Source: Capsicum annuum
Lineage: Eukaryota; Streptophyta; Magnoliopsida; Solanales; Solanaceae
Direction of reading: 5' to 3'
Assembly (NCBI RefSeq): GCF_002878395.1
Contig: NC_061118.1
Span: 92,116,678-92,180,677, forward strand
Length of the DNA stretch: 64,000 bases
How positions within the stretch are numbered: the stretch's first letter is position 1; every line of letters begins with the position of its first letter. This document shows positions 48,008-58,833 of the stretch, piece by piece. The position numbers were made by a program, and so were the translations under genes. The notes beneath the pieces are model-generated. The model searched no databases. It was not told the origin of the DNA and was given only the letters and a program-made list of their open reading frames with translations.

Positions 48008-48990
48008 CTATTTTTCTTCCAAATTAGTTGCAATAATAGCAGGTAGTGTGCTCCTTTTCTTTAAAAACACATATCGTAAGTGACCAGGTAGCTCTTTCAA
48101 TTCCAACACCGAATGTTTTTCAATAGATGGATTGGCTGGTGGTGTTGGTCGATTAGCCAGGTCAAGGTCCAGCTTTTTAAGAGCATAAGAATACGAGCAC
48201 AGGCCAGTCAGGGCACAAACTGTCTCTTCATACTCCTCAATGCCTTCACTATCATAGTTCATCACAACCGTGGCTAAAGGCTCGATAACAAGTTGTTCAG
48301 TTCTGAGCACATCCTGTTCATCCTCAAAATACACATAAACTACTGAGAACACACTTATTTCCTCATGTTGTTTCATTGATTTTCCCACATCAAACTGCAC
48401 CACTTAATTGTTCACCCTAAATAAGAGCTCATTCACTCTCAAATTGATCAACACACTTCCAGTTCCGAGAAAAGGTCGACCTAAGATTATGAGCACTTCA
48501 AAGTCTACCTCACAGTCCAGAATGACGAAGTCTGCGGGGAATATGAAATTTGAGACCTTTACCAACATATCATATAGAATGCCAACAGGTCGCTTTACTG
48601 ACCTGTCTGCCATCACCAGTCTCATGCTGGTAGGTGTGGATTCCCCAGACCTTATTTTTTATAAATAGTCAATGGCATCAGGTTAAAACTTGCTCCCAAA
48701 TCACACAGTGCTTTAGTGAATTCCATGGTTCCAATTATGAATGGAATGGTGACTGCACCTGGATCTGAATTCTTCTGCATCAAGGTCCTTATGGAAATAG
48801 TGCTGCAAAGGTGGAGGTCTGCTTCCAGTTCACAACTCACTGCTTGTTTCATCGTAACAAAGTCTTTCATGAATTTTCCATATCCTGTCATCTGCTCAAG
48901 TGCTTTGATCAAAGGAACATTTATTGTCAATTGCTTGAGCATTGCCAGGAATTTGCTGAATTTTGCATCATCTGCCTTCTTTCTCAATCA
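48008..48990 (-). pseudogene. Element C protease and PR-RT linker
   Basis: Three adjoining open stretches: 48652-48987 (upstream segment ending ALCDLGASFNLMPLTIYKK, with an intact active-site Asp), 48404-48625 (MADRSVKRPVGILYDMLVKV, VLIILGRPFLGTG) and 48008-48403 (linker ending ELPGHLRYVFLKKRSTLP before RT). A frameshift at about 48625-48652 and a stop at 48404 break the chain. Athila-type organisation. Confidence 0.9.
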
Positions 48991-49128
48991 TTGAGGAAAG
49001 GGAGGTGGTGGCCTTGGGATGGGTTTCAACACCACTTCCTCTTCCTTCTCCTTGTCCAATATATCAACAGAGCTATTCGGCTTCTCAAACTCCTCTAGGT
49101 GTTGTTTTGCTAGTTCCTCTGCAACTTC

Positions 49129-50530
49129 CTAATTATTCAAAGATTTGCCCGCAGAAGGGCCATATAAAATATTACCACTCCTAGTGGTAATCTCCAAACA
49201 TGAACCATCTATTTTCTGATCCTGAATCATTTGATTAAGTAAAGTGCCACTTCTTCCCTGGTTCAGTGTTAAGAAAAGTTGACTTATCTGTTGCTCTAAC
49301 TGCTGGATAGAAGTTGAATGTGAACTAACCAACTGACTCACAGTGGAAAATTCACTCCTCATACTAGTTACTCCTGCGTTGGTAGTCTCTACTCCTTTCA
49401 ACAATTTTTTCATCATATCCTCCATAGACCACTTTCTCGATCTAGTTGTAGCAGCTTCTTGATTTCTAGCACGAACATACAACCCATTTCTGTCATTGCT
49501 GCTTCTCTAGTTTTCTTGCTCTCTGTCTCTGTGGTTAGGATTGTCATACCCGTTCCAACCTTGATTCCCGTGGCTAATGCCTCAGAAATATCCCCCTAAT
49601 TAGTAACATAGTTGGCTTCTTCTTCAGGCTCCATATCAACCTGATCCCAAATCATTAAAGCCTTTATCTTTTCCATCCTTCCTGACAATAAGTGCTTGGT
49701 GAGCAGGTCCATTTGAGTCTTTAGATGAGCCATATCTTGATCCTTCTCCTCATATCTTTTGTGTTGCTCATCATTCGTTCAAATAGGAATAGTTGGACTT
49801 GCCACTACAAAAATGCTGACGTACAAAGCCCTACTTAGTTTGGTCATCTTATTCAGCATATCAACAACATCTTAAAATGACAGAGCAACAAATGACCCAC
49901 CAATAGTGTTATCTACCACTGGCTTTGTCACAAAGTTTAAAGCTTTATACAAAGTCTCCAACAAATGTATGTCCATCATGTTATGGTTCGAATACTATGT
50001 CAGCTTCTTCTTGAACTTCTCCCAAGTTTTATGTAAAGCCTCATTCGGGAGCTGTCTAAAATTGTTGATCTCATCCCTCAACTGTACCTTCTTGGATGAC
50101 GGAAAAAACCTTTCTAGGAAAGCTCTTCTTAATTGCCTCCAATTGGTTATAGAGTCAGGCGTCAACTTATTTAGCCACAATGTTACCCCTCTAAACAAAG
50201 ACAATGGTAATAGCCTCAACCGAATAGCGCTCTGGCTTACCCCCGGGTTATCCAAGGATTTGTAAATGGTAACAAAATTTACCAGATACAGGTTGGGATC
50301 ATCCCCAGGAAGGCCTCCAAACAACCACTTCAGATTCAGGAGTTGGATCATAGTACTTGTAATATTGAATTTTTCTCCAGGTACCAACAAAAGGGGAATG
50401 ATCGCACCCGTTTCACCTGCTCCATCCACATCGTCGTCATCATCAACCTCATACCGCAGTGGTTATTCTGATATTCTGCTTATGCGGTGGGGTTCTGGAT
50501 TAATTAGTTCTTGGCTTAACCTATAAAGAT
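49129..50530 (-). pseudogene. Element C gag, broken
   Basis: Capsid precursor. The N-terminal part is in open stretch 49995-50429 (FNITSTMIQLLNLKWLFGG, FRGVTLWLNKLTPDSITNW, FFPSSKKVQLRDEINNF), with the frame extending upstream to an acidic stretch (EVDDDDDVDGAGE). The C-terminal part, 49129-49482, is a predicted coiled coil (QLEQQISQLFLTLNQ) followed by LEITTRSGNILYGP, the usual gag-PR boundary. The middle (49490-49990) is disrupted. The start codon is uncertain. Confidence 0.88.
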
Positions 50531-50624
50531 CCTACAAATAAGCAAAAACAACAACCGAACATAAATCTAGAAAACTTAACTATCAGCAAATTTTTGCACA
50601 CAAACTTTTAATCCACAACCGTAT

Positions 50625-50642
50625 TCCCCAGCAACGGTGTAA
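50625..50642 (-). other. Element C primer-binding site (tRNA-Asp)
   Basis: Plus-strand 'tccccagcaacggtgtaa' matches the tRNA-Asp 3' end at 14 of 18 positions, adjacent to the 5' LTR. Confidence 0.82.
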
Positions 50643-50646
50643 TTTT

Positions 50647-52117
50647 TGATAATGCTTACACTGCACTTTTGAATGGGTGTAAGCGATCATTGTCAATATA
50701 AAACCCAACTAGGTTGGGGTTGAATCCTACAAGGAATAGGGAGTGAACTTTGATTTGTTTACGAAATGCTTTACTGGTAGTTTACTGTTTCCGAAAATGG
50801 GGGTTTAAGTTTCACAGAGAGTCAATTTTCACTTTCAATATTTTAGTGTTTGTAACGAAGATAAATAAGAGACTAGAGTAATGTTCACCATGGGTTTTGG
50901 GAATTAACAGATACTAGGTAATGCTTAAGACTATTGAAGTAAGTAGAAATAGCAGAATATCCCTGACGACGATACTATCTAACTTATCTCTCGACCTCAC
51001 CAGACAATTTATTATCTAATTCTCTCAAACTTAGATAACTTATCTATTTCCAATAGGATTTTATCTTAGGTAGATTAATCCAGTTACGGCATTAATCATT
51101 AACAGAAGGTTGGTAGCTTCTGAGTCCCTATTGATAATTCACGTCCTCTAGTTTATTTCTCTATTAAAGCAAATAAGCCTAAGGCATAACCTATTGTTTG
51201 CAACTAATAGATTCTAGTTAAAGCAATAGAATTTCAAGATGTCCTACTACTCTTTGAATCCTTTAAATACCTAGCATCATATCAAACACTAATCCATGGA
51301 TCTCATAACTCTGGCTAATAGAATTAGCCGTTCATGATTTGATGAATGAAATAGCAAGTTGAATTCATGGTAATATGGATAAACTTACTGATGGATGAAA
51401 CCCAATAAGTATTTCTTCAATTAAATCACAATATGGAAGCCCACAATAATTGATAAGTGTTTTTAAAAAAAATAATAAAAATATCTGATAAAAAAGATAA
51501 AGGAATTTTACGTGCCACCTCCGAGTTAATTGTCTGATCCCCCCTACGGGTCTTTAAATAGTCAACCCTAAATAAGGAAATAAAATTAAAATTTATGATT
51601 TTCTTTGGAACAGGTGACGGCATTATTGACGGCATGTCATACGTCTGACGGTGTGTGCAGGACGTCGTCAAAGTTTCTAGTGAATTACTATCTTCTGATT
51701 TTTCTGACGGCGTGTCAAATATGTGACGGCCCATGAAAAATGTCATCACATCCTTACTGGAAATTAGCATAATCTACCTCAGGTTGACAGCCACTTTGAC
51801 AGCCTATCCCATGTTTGACGGCGATGGCAAAACATCATCACATTTTATCTCAACTCCTCAAGTTCTATCTAAGCTTGACGGCTACTTCGACAGCCCGTCA
51901 TATGTCTGACAGCACTTTAGAAATCGCGTCAGCTACACTTTAGCTCATTTACACCAAATTTCAGCTGATTTATTTTTATTTTCTTTGGGTTCCTCCCCGA
52001 TCACTAGTATCTGCATTAAAGCAATAAAAATAATCAAAAAACAACAAAAGTTGCTTAAGACTTTGCAATTATTCTAGGTTAAAGGCCTTAAATGTGTTCG
52101 CAATTGCGCATACATCA
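50647..52117 (-). repeat. Element C 5' LTR (1.47 kb)
   Basis: Plus-strand ends 'tgataatgctta' and 'gcgcatacatca'. Palindromic block at about 51610-51930 with better preserved words than in the 3' LTR, for example 'gacagcccgtcatatgtctg' near 51890. Confidence 0.92.
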
Positions 52118-52669
52118 CATGAATATCTTATGCATGGATATCTAACTGAGTTATTTTTATGAAAGACTTTCTGAAATTTATGATAAGCTAAGCTTCTTCT
52201 ACTGAACATGCATATGTAATGCATGAATGTCTGACTGAATTGACTCTTGAAAGCATGACTGACTATGCAATAATAGCTGATACTAACTTTGTAATGAGGA
52301 TCTGACCATGAAACTGAATGGGTTTAAGGAATGGAAAACATTGGGGAGTTATAGGGTATCTCCCCCTTGGGATACTATGTCCCTCTAAGAATGCTTACTT
52401 CGCCAAAATACTGAGGCGATGCACAAGGAATCTACGAACTGGATCATAACTTAACCTCGGAGAGCTAAAACTAATGCATGAATCATGAACTGAACTTATA
52501 CTAGAAAGTAATAGGACTTTCTATTTTGGAATAGTTGCATCCCTTGAGATTTTGGATAAAATGAATAGATTAAAAAATGAGAAAACAAACTATACGAATC
52601 TGACTGTCGAACTGCTAAACTGACTTGCTGGCGTACTGACTCATGCTAAAACATTTTCTCAAATGGAAG
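52118..52669 (-). other. Element D 3' untranslated region with a second purine tract
   Basis: Continues D after C. Plus-strand 'tatctcccccttgggatac' at 52357-52375 is a second purine tract of the A type, about 390 bases (excluding C) inside the one that borders the LTR. Sequence between the two tracts resembles A's 3' untranslated region. Confidence 0.65.
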
Positions 52670-53892
52670 CAAGGGATCTAACAATGCATATAATGAATAT
52701 AAAGTACTTATAACGTACCCGAATCCATGTTAGGGGAACTTTCCTAGTCATAGCGAGTCTGAAGTGCATAGAGTCAGTTCTGATGCTGACCACTAGTGTT
52801 ACTAGGAGTGGTGCCCTGCTAACGTGAATCTCTAACCTTCTGAGCTAGCACTCTACACACCCACATTCTGTGGCCTAGATTACCATATCTAAAACATACC
52901 TAACTATTTTCTCTACACACACCTAGGTGATTCTTTCCACACTCTCCACAAAGCGGATAGGTACGAACACTATTGGCACTACCCTGGGTTTTGGAGCTCG
53001 GCGCCCCATCAAGACTGACATCCCCGAACCTTGGTACGGGTACATTAGCTAAGGATGGACCTATGACTAAAAATTTCTGGCTATGCTGAGAACGACTACC
53101 ACCCCGCGACCCGACCTGAGAAAATCTATAACTACCTGTCTGGATCTCTTATTTGATCTCTCTCTCTCTCCTTAGATTTATTTGCCTCTATCTGCTGAGC
53201 ATCCATCATTAACCTAGCAAGATCCATGTCTCTATTGAGCATAGCATTTCTACACTCCTTCAACACTAACCCGGATACACCAATCACAAATTTACTCATG
53301 CTAGCTCTAGGGTCAACTATCAAGTTAGGAGCACACTTAGCTAATTGATTGAACTTAAGACAATACTCCTTTACTGTCATGGAGCCTTGCCTCAGGCTCA
53401 TGAACTCTTCCACCTTAGCTTTCCTCATCTATAATGGGAAAATCTTATCTAAGACGGCATCCTGAAATACTCGCCGAGTCGTAGGAGCTGCATCCTCCCC
53501 TCTACTCTTCTTCCACATCACTACCCTATCACAAGCAATATCTTTCAGCCTATAGGATGCTAACTCTACACTCTCCTCCTCATAAATATACATAATCTAG
53601 GTGATCTTCTTTACCTCCTCAAGATAAATTTGTGGGTCCTCATATGCTACTGACCTAAAAAATATTGGCGGTTTTATTTTCATGAAATTTCTAATCCTGG
53701 CTACAGCTGAATCCCCATCTTGCTGAGGTGTGGCTGCAGCCTGATGATTCCCTGAACAGTAGTCATCACATCTTGGGCTAGCACCTGAAAAGCTACCTAG
53801 AACTCTTCAAGTGACACATTCTCATTTGGAGGATCTACGGGTTGAGGTGGCTGGTTATCAACCCTACGGGCATTATCTCTGCGAAGAGGCAT
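52670..53892 (-). pseudogene. Element D gag, ending at the protease active site
   Basis: Tekay-type gag. Start ATG at 53890-53892 (MPLRRDNARRVDNQPP), capsid pieces to about 53430, open stretch 53132-53428 (LRQGSMTVKEYCLKFNQLAK, CRNAMLNRDMDLARLMMDAQ), then two zinc knuckles near 52955-52875: CGECGKNHLGVC, intact, and CFRYGNLGHRMW, with its second Cys changed. Further left the frame reaches YALLDP at about 52690-52675 and then departs from all protease sequence. Stops are frequent. Confidence 0.87.
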
Positions 53893-54098
53893 ATTTTGTA
53901 AATGAAAGGAGGAAATCGATTAGACTAAGAGTTCAACTCGAGCTAATTCTCACTCACATGATGTGAATACTGAAATAAGGGAAACTATTTCTAAAACATC
54001 ATATAGCCTCCTATACATAAGTGTGGCGCGCAACACACCCATTCACAAAACTCTACTCGATGCGGCTTTTCAGACTTCTAGGGAACTATTCAACCTTA

Positions 54099-54111
54099 GG
54101 CTCTGATACCA
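54099..54111 (-). other. Element D primer-binding site (tRNA-iMet)
   Basis: Plus-strand 'ggctctgatacca' is the exact complement of the site in element A, next to the 5' LTR end. Confidence 0.92.
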
Positions 54112-54115
54112 AGTT

Positions 54116-57034
54116 TGTAACGCCCTGATTTCTATAACTAGAATGCCACATGGTGATCATGACCCTGAAAGACCACAAGCTAATCCTCTTCTGATATCTT
54201 GTACCTGAGCACTGCATAATATAGGTAATAAATATGAAAAACTGACGGAAACTTGCCATAAGGTTCAAAATGTCTAAAATACTCAAAACTGGTAATAGAA
54301 TACTAATACATCTGTCCGAAAAGCCTCTAAACTATTTGAACTATGGAGTTGATGGGACATGTCCCCAACTAACTCCATCTACTGAATATAAATTGAATCT
54401 AATGCAATAGTAAAATACGGATCATCCTCGAACAAAGAGGACTCACTGCTATGCCTACTGCTGCTGACTGAGTCTAGACTGCTATGGGAGCTCTGGATCC
54501 CGTACGTCTGAACCTATGGTATAAGACATCATAGAACAGGAAATTATATGTCAGTACTTTAAAAGTACTGATATGCTAGATGAGGTAAGGCTAAATGCAA
54601 AGGCTTATGTATGAACATTACTTAACTAAATACCATAAGAATACTGAATGGGGATGTATGCATGAACGCACACACCAAAACTAGAATCGCAGTAACACCG
54701 AATATGAACTTTGAATACTGGTTTCTAAATATTGACTTACTGATGACTGGGTTTACTAATACTGATATCTGAGCTTACTAACTCTGGAATATAAAATAAT
54801 TTAATCTAATCATATCAATAACTGATTTTTGAGCTTTCTACTATCGACTGACTTAATTTGAGATCAAACCTCTCTATTGGATGATCTCTGAATCTACTAA
54901 TAATGATAAGAAATGATTGTAACTAAGATCAGATCTATCTAGCGGAAGATATCTGAACCTTTTTATAGTAGAAATTAGTGACTGAGTTTGAGATCAGGCC
55001 TATCTAATGGGTGATCTCTGGATCTAATAGTACTAATACTAATTAACTTTATGTGAAACCAAGCCTATCTAGCGATGGTCCATGAATCTATGGAACTATC
55101 TAAGTTCTTTACTAATATGGGTGACTGTATCTGATAGTCCTAATTTTTGAGTTCTACTCTGAAGACAGATACTGAAACTACAACTGTAGGAGTTCTCACT
55201 TAACCAACATCCCTTGAATCTGATCTAGTGGGGTCCAACCTTTAACCCCAACTAGAAGGGTGTCAATACCATACCACAGGTAATGACCTCTACTATGGTC
55301 AAGCCTCTCTAATGGGTGTCCCTGAATAGGAAGTTAAGCCTAAGGCAGTATGACAGTCAAACCTTAATCTAATGGGTGAGTCCTGGTCCTGCACTGGCTA
55401 TGCAGTTCTAGAGTTCAAGGACTGTTACTAACGACTCTACCTCTCTTACGAAGAAGCCATCATCCCTGCACTCGCTCGGTACTAGTTTTTACTCCCAACT
55501 GAAGGACTCTATACTGGTTCTTAACTGAACTTACACTAAGCTGAATCTATTACTATTCATATTTCTTAACTGATTTAACTGAGTTCACTTGATTATATTA
55601 TCTGACAGAATGCCACTTTGATTCTACTATCTAGCTAAATGCTATTGAATTCTTGTTAACCTACTGAGTCTCACTGAAGTCTTGGCTAAATGATGAATAC
55701 TACTTAGTACTAGTGAATACTAATTACTTTTGAATACTATTAAGTCAGAATTGGATACTAAGTCGGATTAAACTGATATTGAGACTGGATTGCATTTATA
55801 CTGAGATCACTGAATTTTCTTAAGTTCTATAACTGTTTGAATTCTACTGATCATGGCTCGATTGAGAGTATCTTGAAACTAACACTGGCTCTAGACTTGT
55901 AGCTATTTTGTCGGGAATAAATACCCCCAGGACTCAATAACATAAAAGTTAAACATAATCATTCTTGAATAACCATGACAATGGACTTTCATTGACCATT
56001 ACAATCATTAAAGCATTTCAATAAACACTAGGCATACATAAATTTATACACAATTTGGGGATTTCTTATCAACATGCTATATTGACTCTATTTCCTTGAC
56101 ATAAGCATTTTGTCAAACATGTGGGGAGCATTCTTTAAGTATACAACAAATACTATAGCCAAGTATCATAATTTCATCAACCAACATGCAACTTGAAGAG
56201 AGTTTATCATGAATATCACACAATTAATCACATGCTAGAATCAATTCTTAATACCTGAAATCTAAATCATGAATTAAAACCCAACAACACATAATCATGA
56301 ACTTCAATACACATAAATCATGAAATCTTATAAATACATACACTTTGAAATTTTACAATGAATTCTTGAACTTCTTGGGTGGAAAGAACCCAAAAATCAA
56401 CATCTAACATACCTTAGGAGACTCTTTCTTGAAGGTTCTAGGAGAGATTCTTATTTTCTTGAGTTTTCTTGAAGAAGGATTTTGATCTTGTTCTTGGGTT
56501 TATGATTTTGAAAGAAACCCTAGATTTTGATGTTATAGATGAATAATAAAGTTGGGAGCATTGATCTGATATAAATAGGTGTTAAAAAAGAAGGAAAAAG
56601 ACCAAAAATCCCTTTCTAAAATGACTAAAAATCACTGAACGGGACATGCGATGGTGATGTGCAACAATCCATCTTGGGACCGATGGTCCGTCGGACTGAT
56701 CGTCGCACCTGGACCTGAACTGGGACTTACTGCCTCGCCGTGATGGCCTGGGGCGACGGCCCGTCGGTCTTGACTGTTGTACTAGGCTAATGAAAGGGAC
56801 TAATTCCTCATGTCGATGGCTATGGGCGATGGTCCTTCGCTAGCTCAACGGTCCGTCGGCCAGCTCATCGCACCTAGGCAGTTCAGACAGCACTCTGTGA
56901 AACATCCATAACTTTTTACCCCGACATTGGATTTTTGCGAAATTGGTATCATTGGAAAGCCAATTCAATTTCACACATGATAAAAAGTCAATACTAGAGA
57001 AATTCTACACAGTTTGAAATATTTCTTACTTGGG
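54116..57034 (-). repeat. Element D 5' LTR, truncated (2.92 kb)
   Basis: Starts 'tgtaacgccctg' and follows the 3' LTR throughout until 'aaatatttcttacttgggaa', about 57034. The last 75 or so bases of the left LTR (42142-42216) have no counterpart; the next bases belong to the gag of element E. Carries the palindromic block at about 56640-56890. Confidence 0.85.
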
Positions 57035-57774
57035 AAGCCGCATGATAAGTTAACTTCACAAGAGATCCCCTGCCGCATTGTCTACCACGGTTTTATTGAG
57101 CGAATCGAGAGATCGGTAGAAGATTTGGAGAAGCATCTTCTTTGGGACCTCTTGGACATTACATTAGTTTTTTGTTGAATCATTCCAACACTTCATACAA
57201 AGGATATCCATTCAATTTTCTAAATTTGATGATCTCATCCCTCAATTGGAACATTTTGGATGATGGAAATACCGATCAAGGAAGGTCGTGGTGAGTTCAT
57301 CCTATGAAGTGATAGACCTGGCTGGAAGAATAGAAGCCATAATATCGCCTCTCCCATTAGAGAAAATAAGAAAATATGAAACCGGATAGACTCTTGGGTT
57401 ATGTGTGCAATATGAAAAGGTGCACACACTTTGATGAAGTTCTTCAAATGCAAATTGGGGTCCTCATAAGCTTATCCCCCAAAAAGTCCCTTCATTTGTA
57501 GTATATGCAACATGACGCTTATGACATGAAAGACACTGTTCCCATGATTAGGTAAGATATGGATAGCACTTGATAGACCAACGTCATTGAGTTTATCCTC
57601 GTCATCAAGAGGGCCATCGAAAGACCCAGCTTGACTAGCATTGTCACTCATAGTCCCATTTACGCAACGGAGATCACCTAGAAGGAAACAAAACTAACAA
57701 TAAAAATAAATATACACCACTACGGTATTCCCTAAGTAAGAATCAATACCACATAAGTGAAAATTAAATTTCAC
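57035..57774 (-). pseudogene. Element E gag and leader
   Basis: Athila-like gag from ATG at 57649-57651 (MSDNASQAGSFDGPLDDEDK) to about 57060. The open stretch 57235-57453 contains HLKNFIKVCAPFHIAHITQE and FSLMGEAILWLLF, the block also seen in B, C and F. One stop precedes it near 57470. Beyond 57235 the frame gives FRKLNGYPLYEVLE and is then cut by the end of element D. The leader is 57652-57774. Confidence 0.82.
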
Positions 57775-57792
57775 TCCCCAATAACGACACCA
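57775..57792 (-). other. Element E primer-binding site (tRNA-Asp)
   Basis: Plus-strand 'tccccaataacgacacca' matches the tRNA-Asp 3' end at 13 of 18 positions; all five differences are C-to-T or G-to-A. Confidence 0.78.
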
Positions 57793-57795
57793 TTT

Positions 57796-58664
57796 TGATA
57801 ACGTTCACCTATACCATGTAATTTGGTAGAGGACGATCGTTGTCAATATCTCAACTCTTGATGAGGGTGAATCCACAAGGAGTGAAAAGTAAAATGCTAG
57901 TCTTATGGATCTTAACACTCACTAAGAAAACACCTAAAGTGCAAATAAAATAAAAAGCATGATTTAAAATGGGGGGTTTGGTTTTGGGTGAGTGTGTGTG
58001 TCAATAGTAACTCAATTCCATAAACTACATAACAATAGTAATTTAACTTTGATATAAAGAGAATCTTCATATTATGTCTACCTAAGGGCTAATTAGATAT
58101 GGGTATCTGTAGATTTGGTGTATATACTAGTTGTTAACAATATGGTAGGCTAGGTCTAGGGTTCTTGAGGCTAGCTTGGTAACAAAGCCTTAAGAATTTA
58201 GCGTATTGAACCTTTTGGATACCTAACAAGTGTGTTAATTATAATCACCTATTACCTAAATTAGGTATCCCTAGGTCTAGGAAAATATACAATATATAGT
58301 CAACTTCATAATCACTCTTATCTGTAAGATAAAGAGAATTAGCAAACTAAACCCGTTGTCTAATATTGACTTGGTTCCTACATCCCTCTTTCAAGGATGA
58401 TGTGGGTTCCAAAAGTTCACCCACACCCCTCTTTCAAGGATGGTTTGAGATTTCAAGAGTTTGGGGTTTTCACCCACAAACGCATTTTGAGTATTTGGAG
58501 TTTTCACAAACAAATACCAACAAATTTAACTAAACAATAGTAGAACCCATCCTCAACCAACTAGCATATACACTAATACATCGCAACCCACAACTAATTG
58601 CACCTTAGTTCAACATAATCCCAAGATAATGAAATTTATCTACTTATGATGAAAGGAGAGATAA
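57796..58664 (-). repeat. Element E 5' LTR, truncated
   Basis: Aligns with 26236-26948 and then, without the F insertion, with 34513-34675. It keeps the unoccupied F target TTTTC at 58501-58505. Alignment ends near 'gatgaaaggagaga' (about 58664), some 570 bases short of a full LTR, where G-type LTR sequence begins. Confidence 0.83.
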
Positions 58665-58833
58665 TGGTAATTACAAGAATTAGGTCAAATGCAATAACGT
58701 ATTGGCGTAAAATGGTCAAATCATATAGAATCACATACATTACACAAAATACCAAGAATTAGGTGATTATAAGAAAAGCTCTAAATGGCAAAAATAAGTG
58801 GAAATACAGAAAATGACTTGGAGGGTCATTACA
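58665..58833 (-). repeat. Element G 3' LTR remnant
   Basis: Only the 5'-most 169 bases of the LTR (minus orientation) remain, ending 'gagggtcattaca' (minus-strand start TGTAATGACC). 'accaagaattaggtgatta' near 58751 matches 'accaagaatcaggtcattg' of H near 20385. Confidence 0.75.

Larger units (their letters stand above)
42365..52117 (-). mobile_element. Element C: Athila-type retrotransposon, 9.75 kb, most complete copy
   Basis: Minus-strand element with 3' LTR 42365-43823, purine tract, INT, RNase H, RT, PR, gag, Asp-tRNA primer site 50625-50642 and 5' LTR 50647-52117. Domain order and the long PR-RT linker fit Athila. The protease CDLGAS and RT FMDD catalytic boxes are intact, and open stretches reach 218 codons, but frameshifts and stops still interrupt every gene. 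In a roughly 167-base piece of the two LTRs that I aligned by eye, about 16 differences are present, so the insertion is old. No env-like gene is recognised. It sits in the 3' untranslated region of D. Confidence 0.93.
39278..57034 (-). mobile_element. Element D: Tekay-type chromovirus with gag but no pol, host of element C
   Basis: Minus-strand element: 3' LTR 39278-42216, interior 42217-42364 and 52118-54115 (split by C), initiator-Met primer site 54099-54111 and 5' LTR 54116-57034, truncated at its outer end. LTR and primer site are of the same group as element A. Gag is present, but the frame stops being homologous just after LLDP of the protease active site (near 52673), and no RT, RNase H, INT or chromodomain is present before the 3' untranslated region. 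The copy is an internal deletion or a member of a gag-only non-autonomous lineage. Confidence 0.87.
26236..58664 (-). mobile_element. Element E: large Athila/Tat-like host element, split by F and D
   Basis: Minus-strand element. 3' LTR in two parts, 26236-26948 and 34513-35241; purine tract 35242-35256; interior 35242-39277 with a Transposase_32-like ORF remnant; then, beyond nested element D, gag 57060-57651, Asp-tRNA primer site 57775-57792 and a truncated 5' LTR 57796-58664. The two LTRs align over their shared length (tgataac...cttcacctatacc start). No RT, RNase H or INT belonging to E is visible. Either these were lost when D's right end was truncated or E was a non-autonomous gag-bearing element. 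Confidence 0.75.

Noticed and set aside
53150..53175. CT-rich microsatellite
   Set aside because: Only a few 'ct' units within the coding sequence of D gag; it is too short to report as a repeat.
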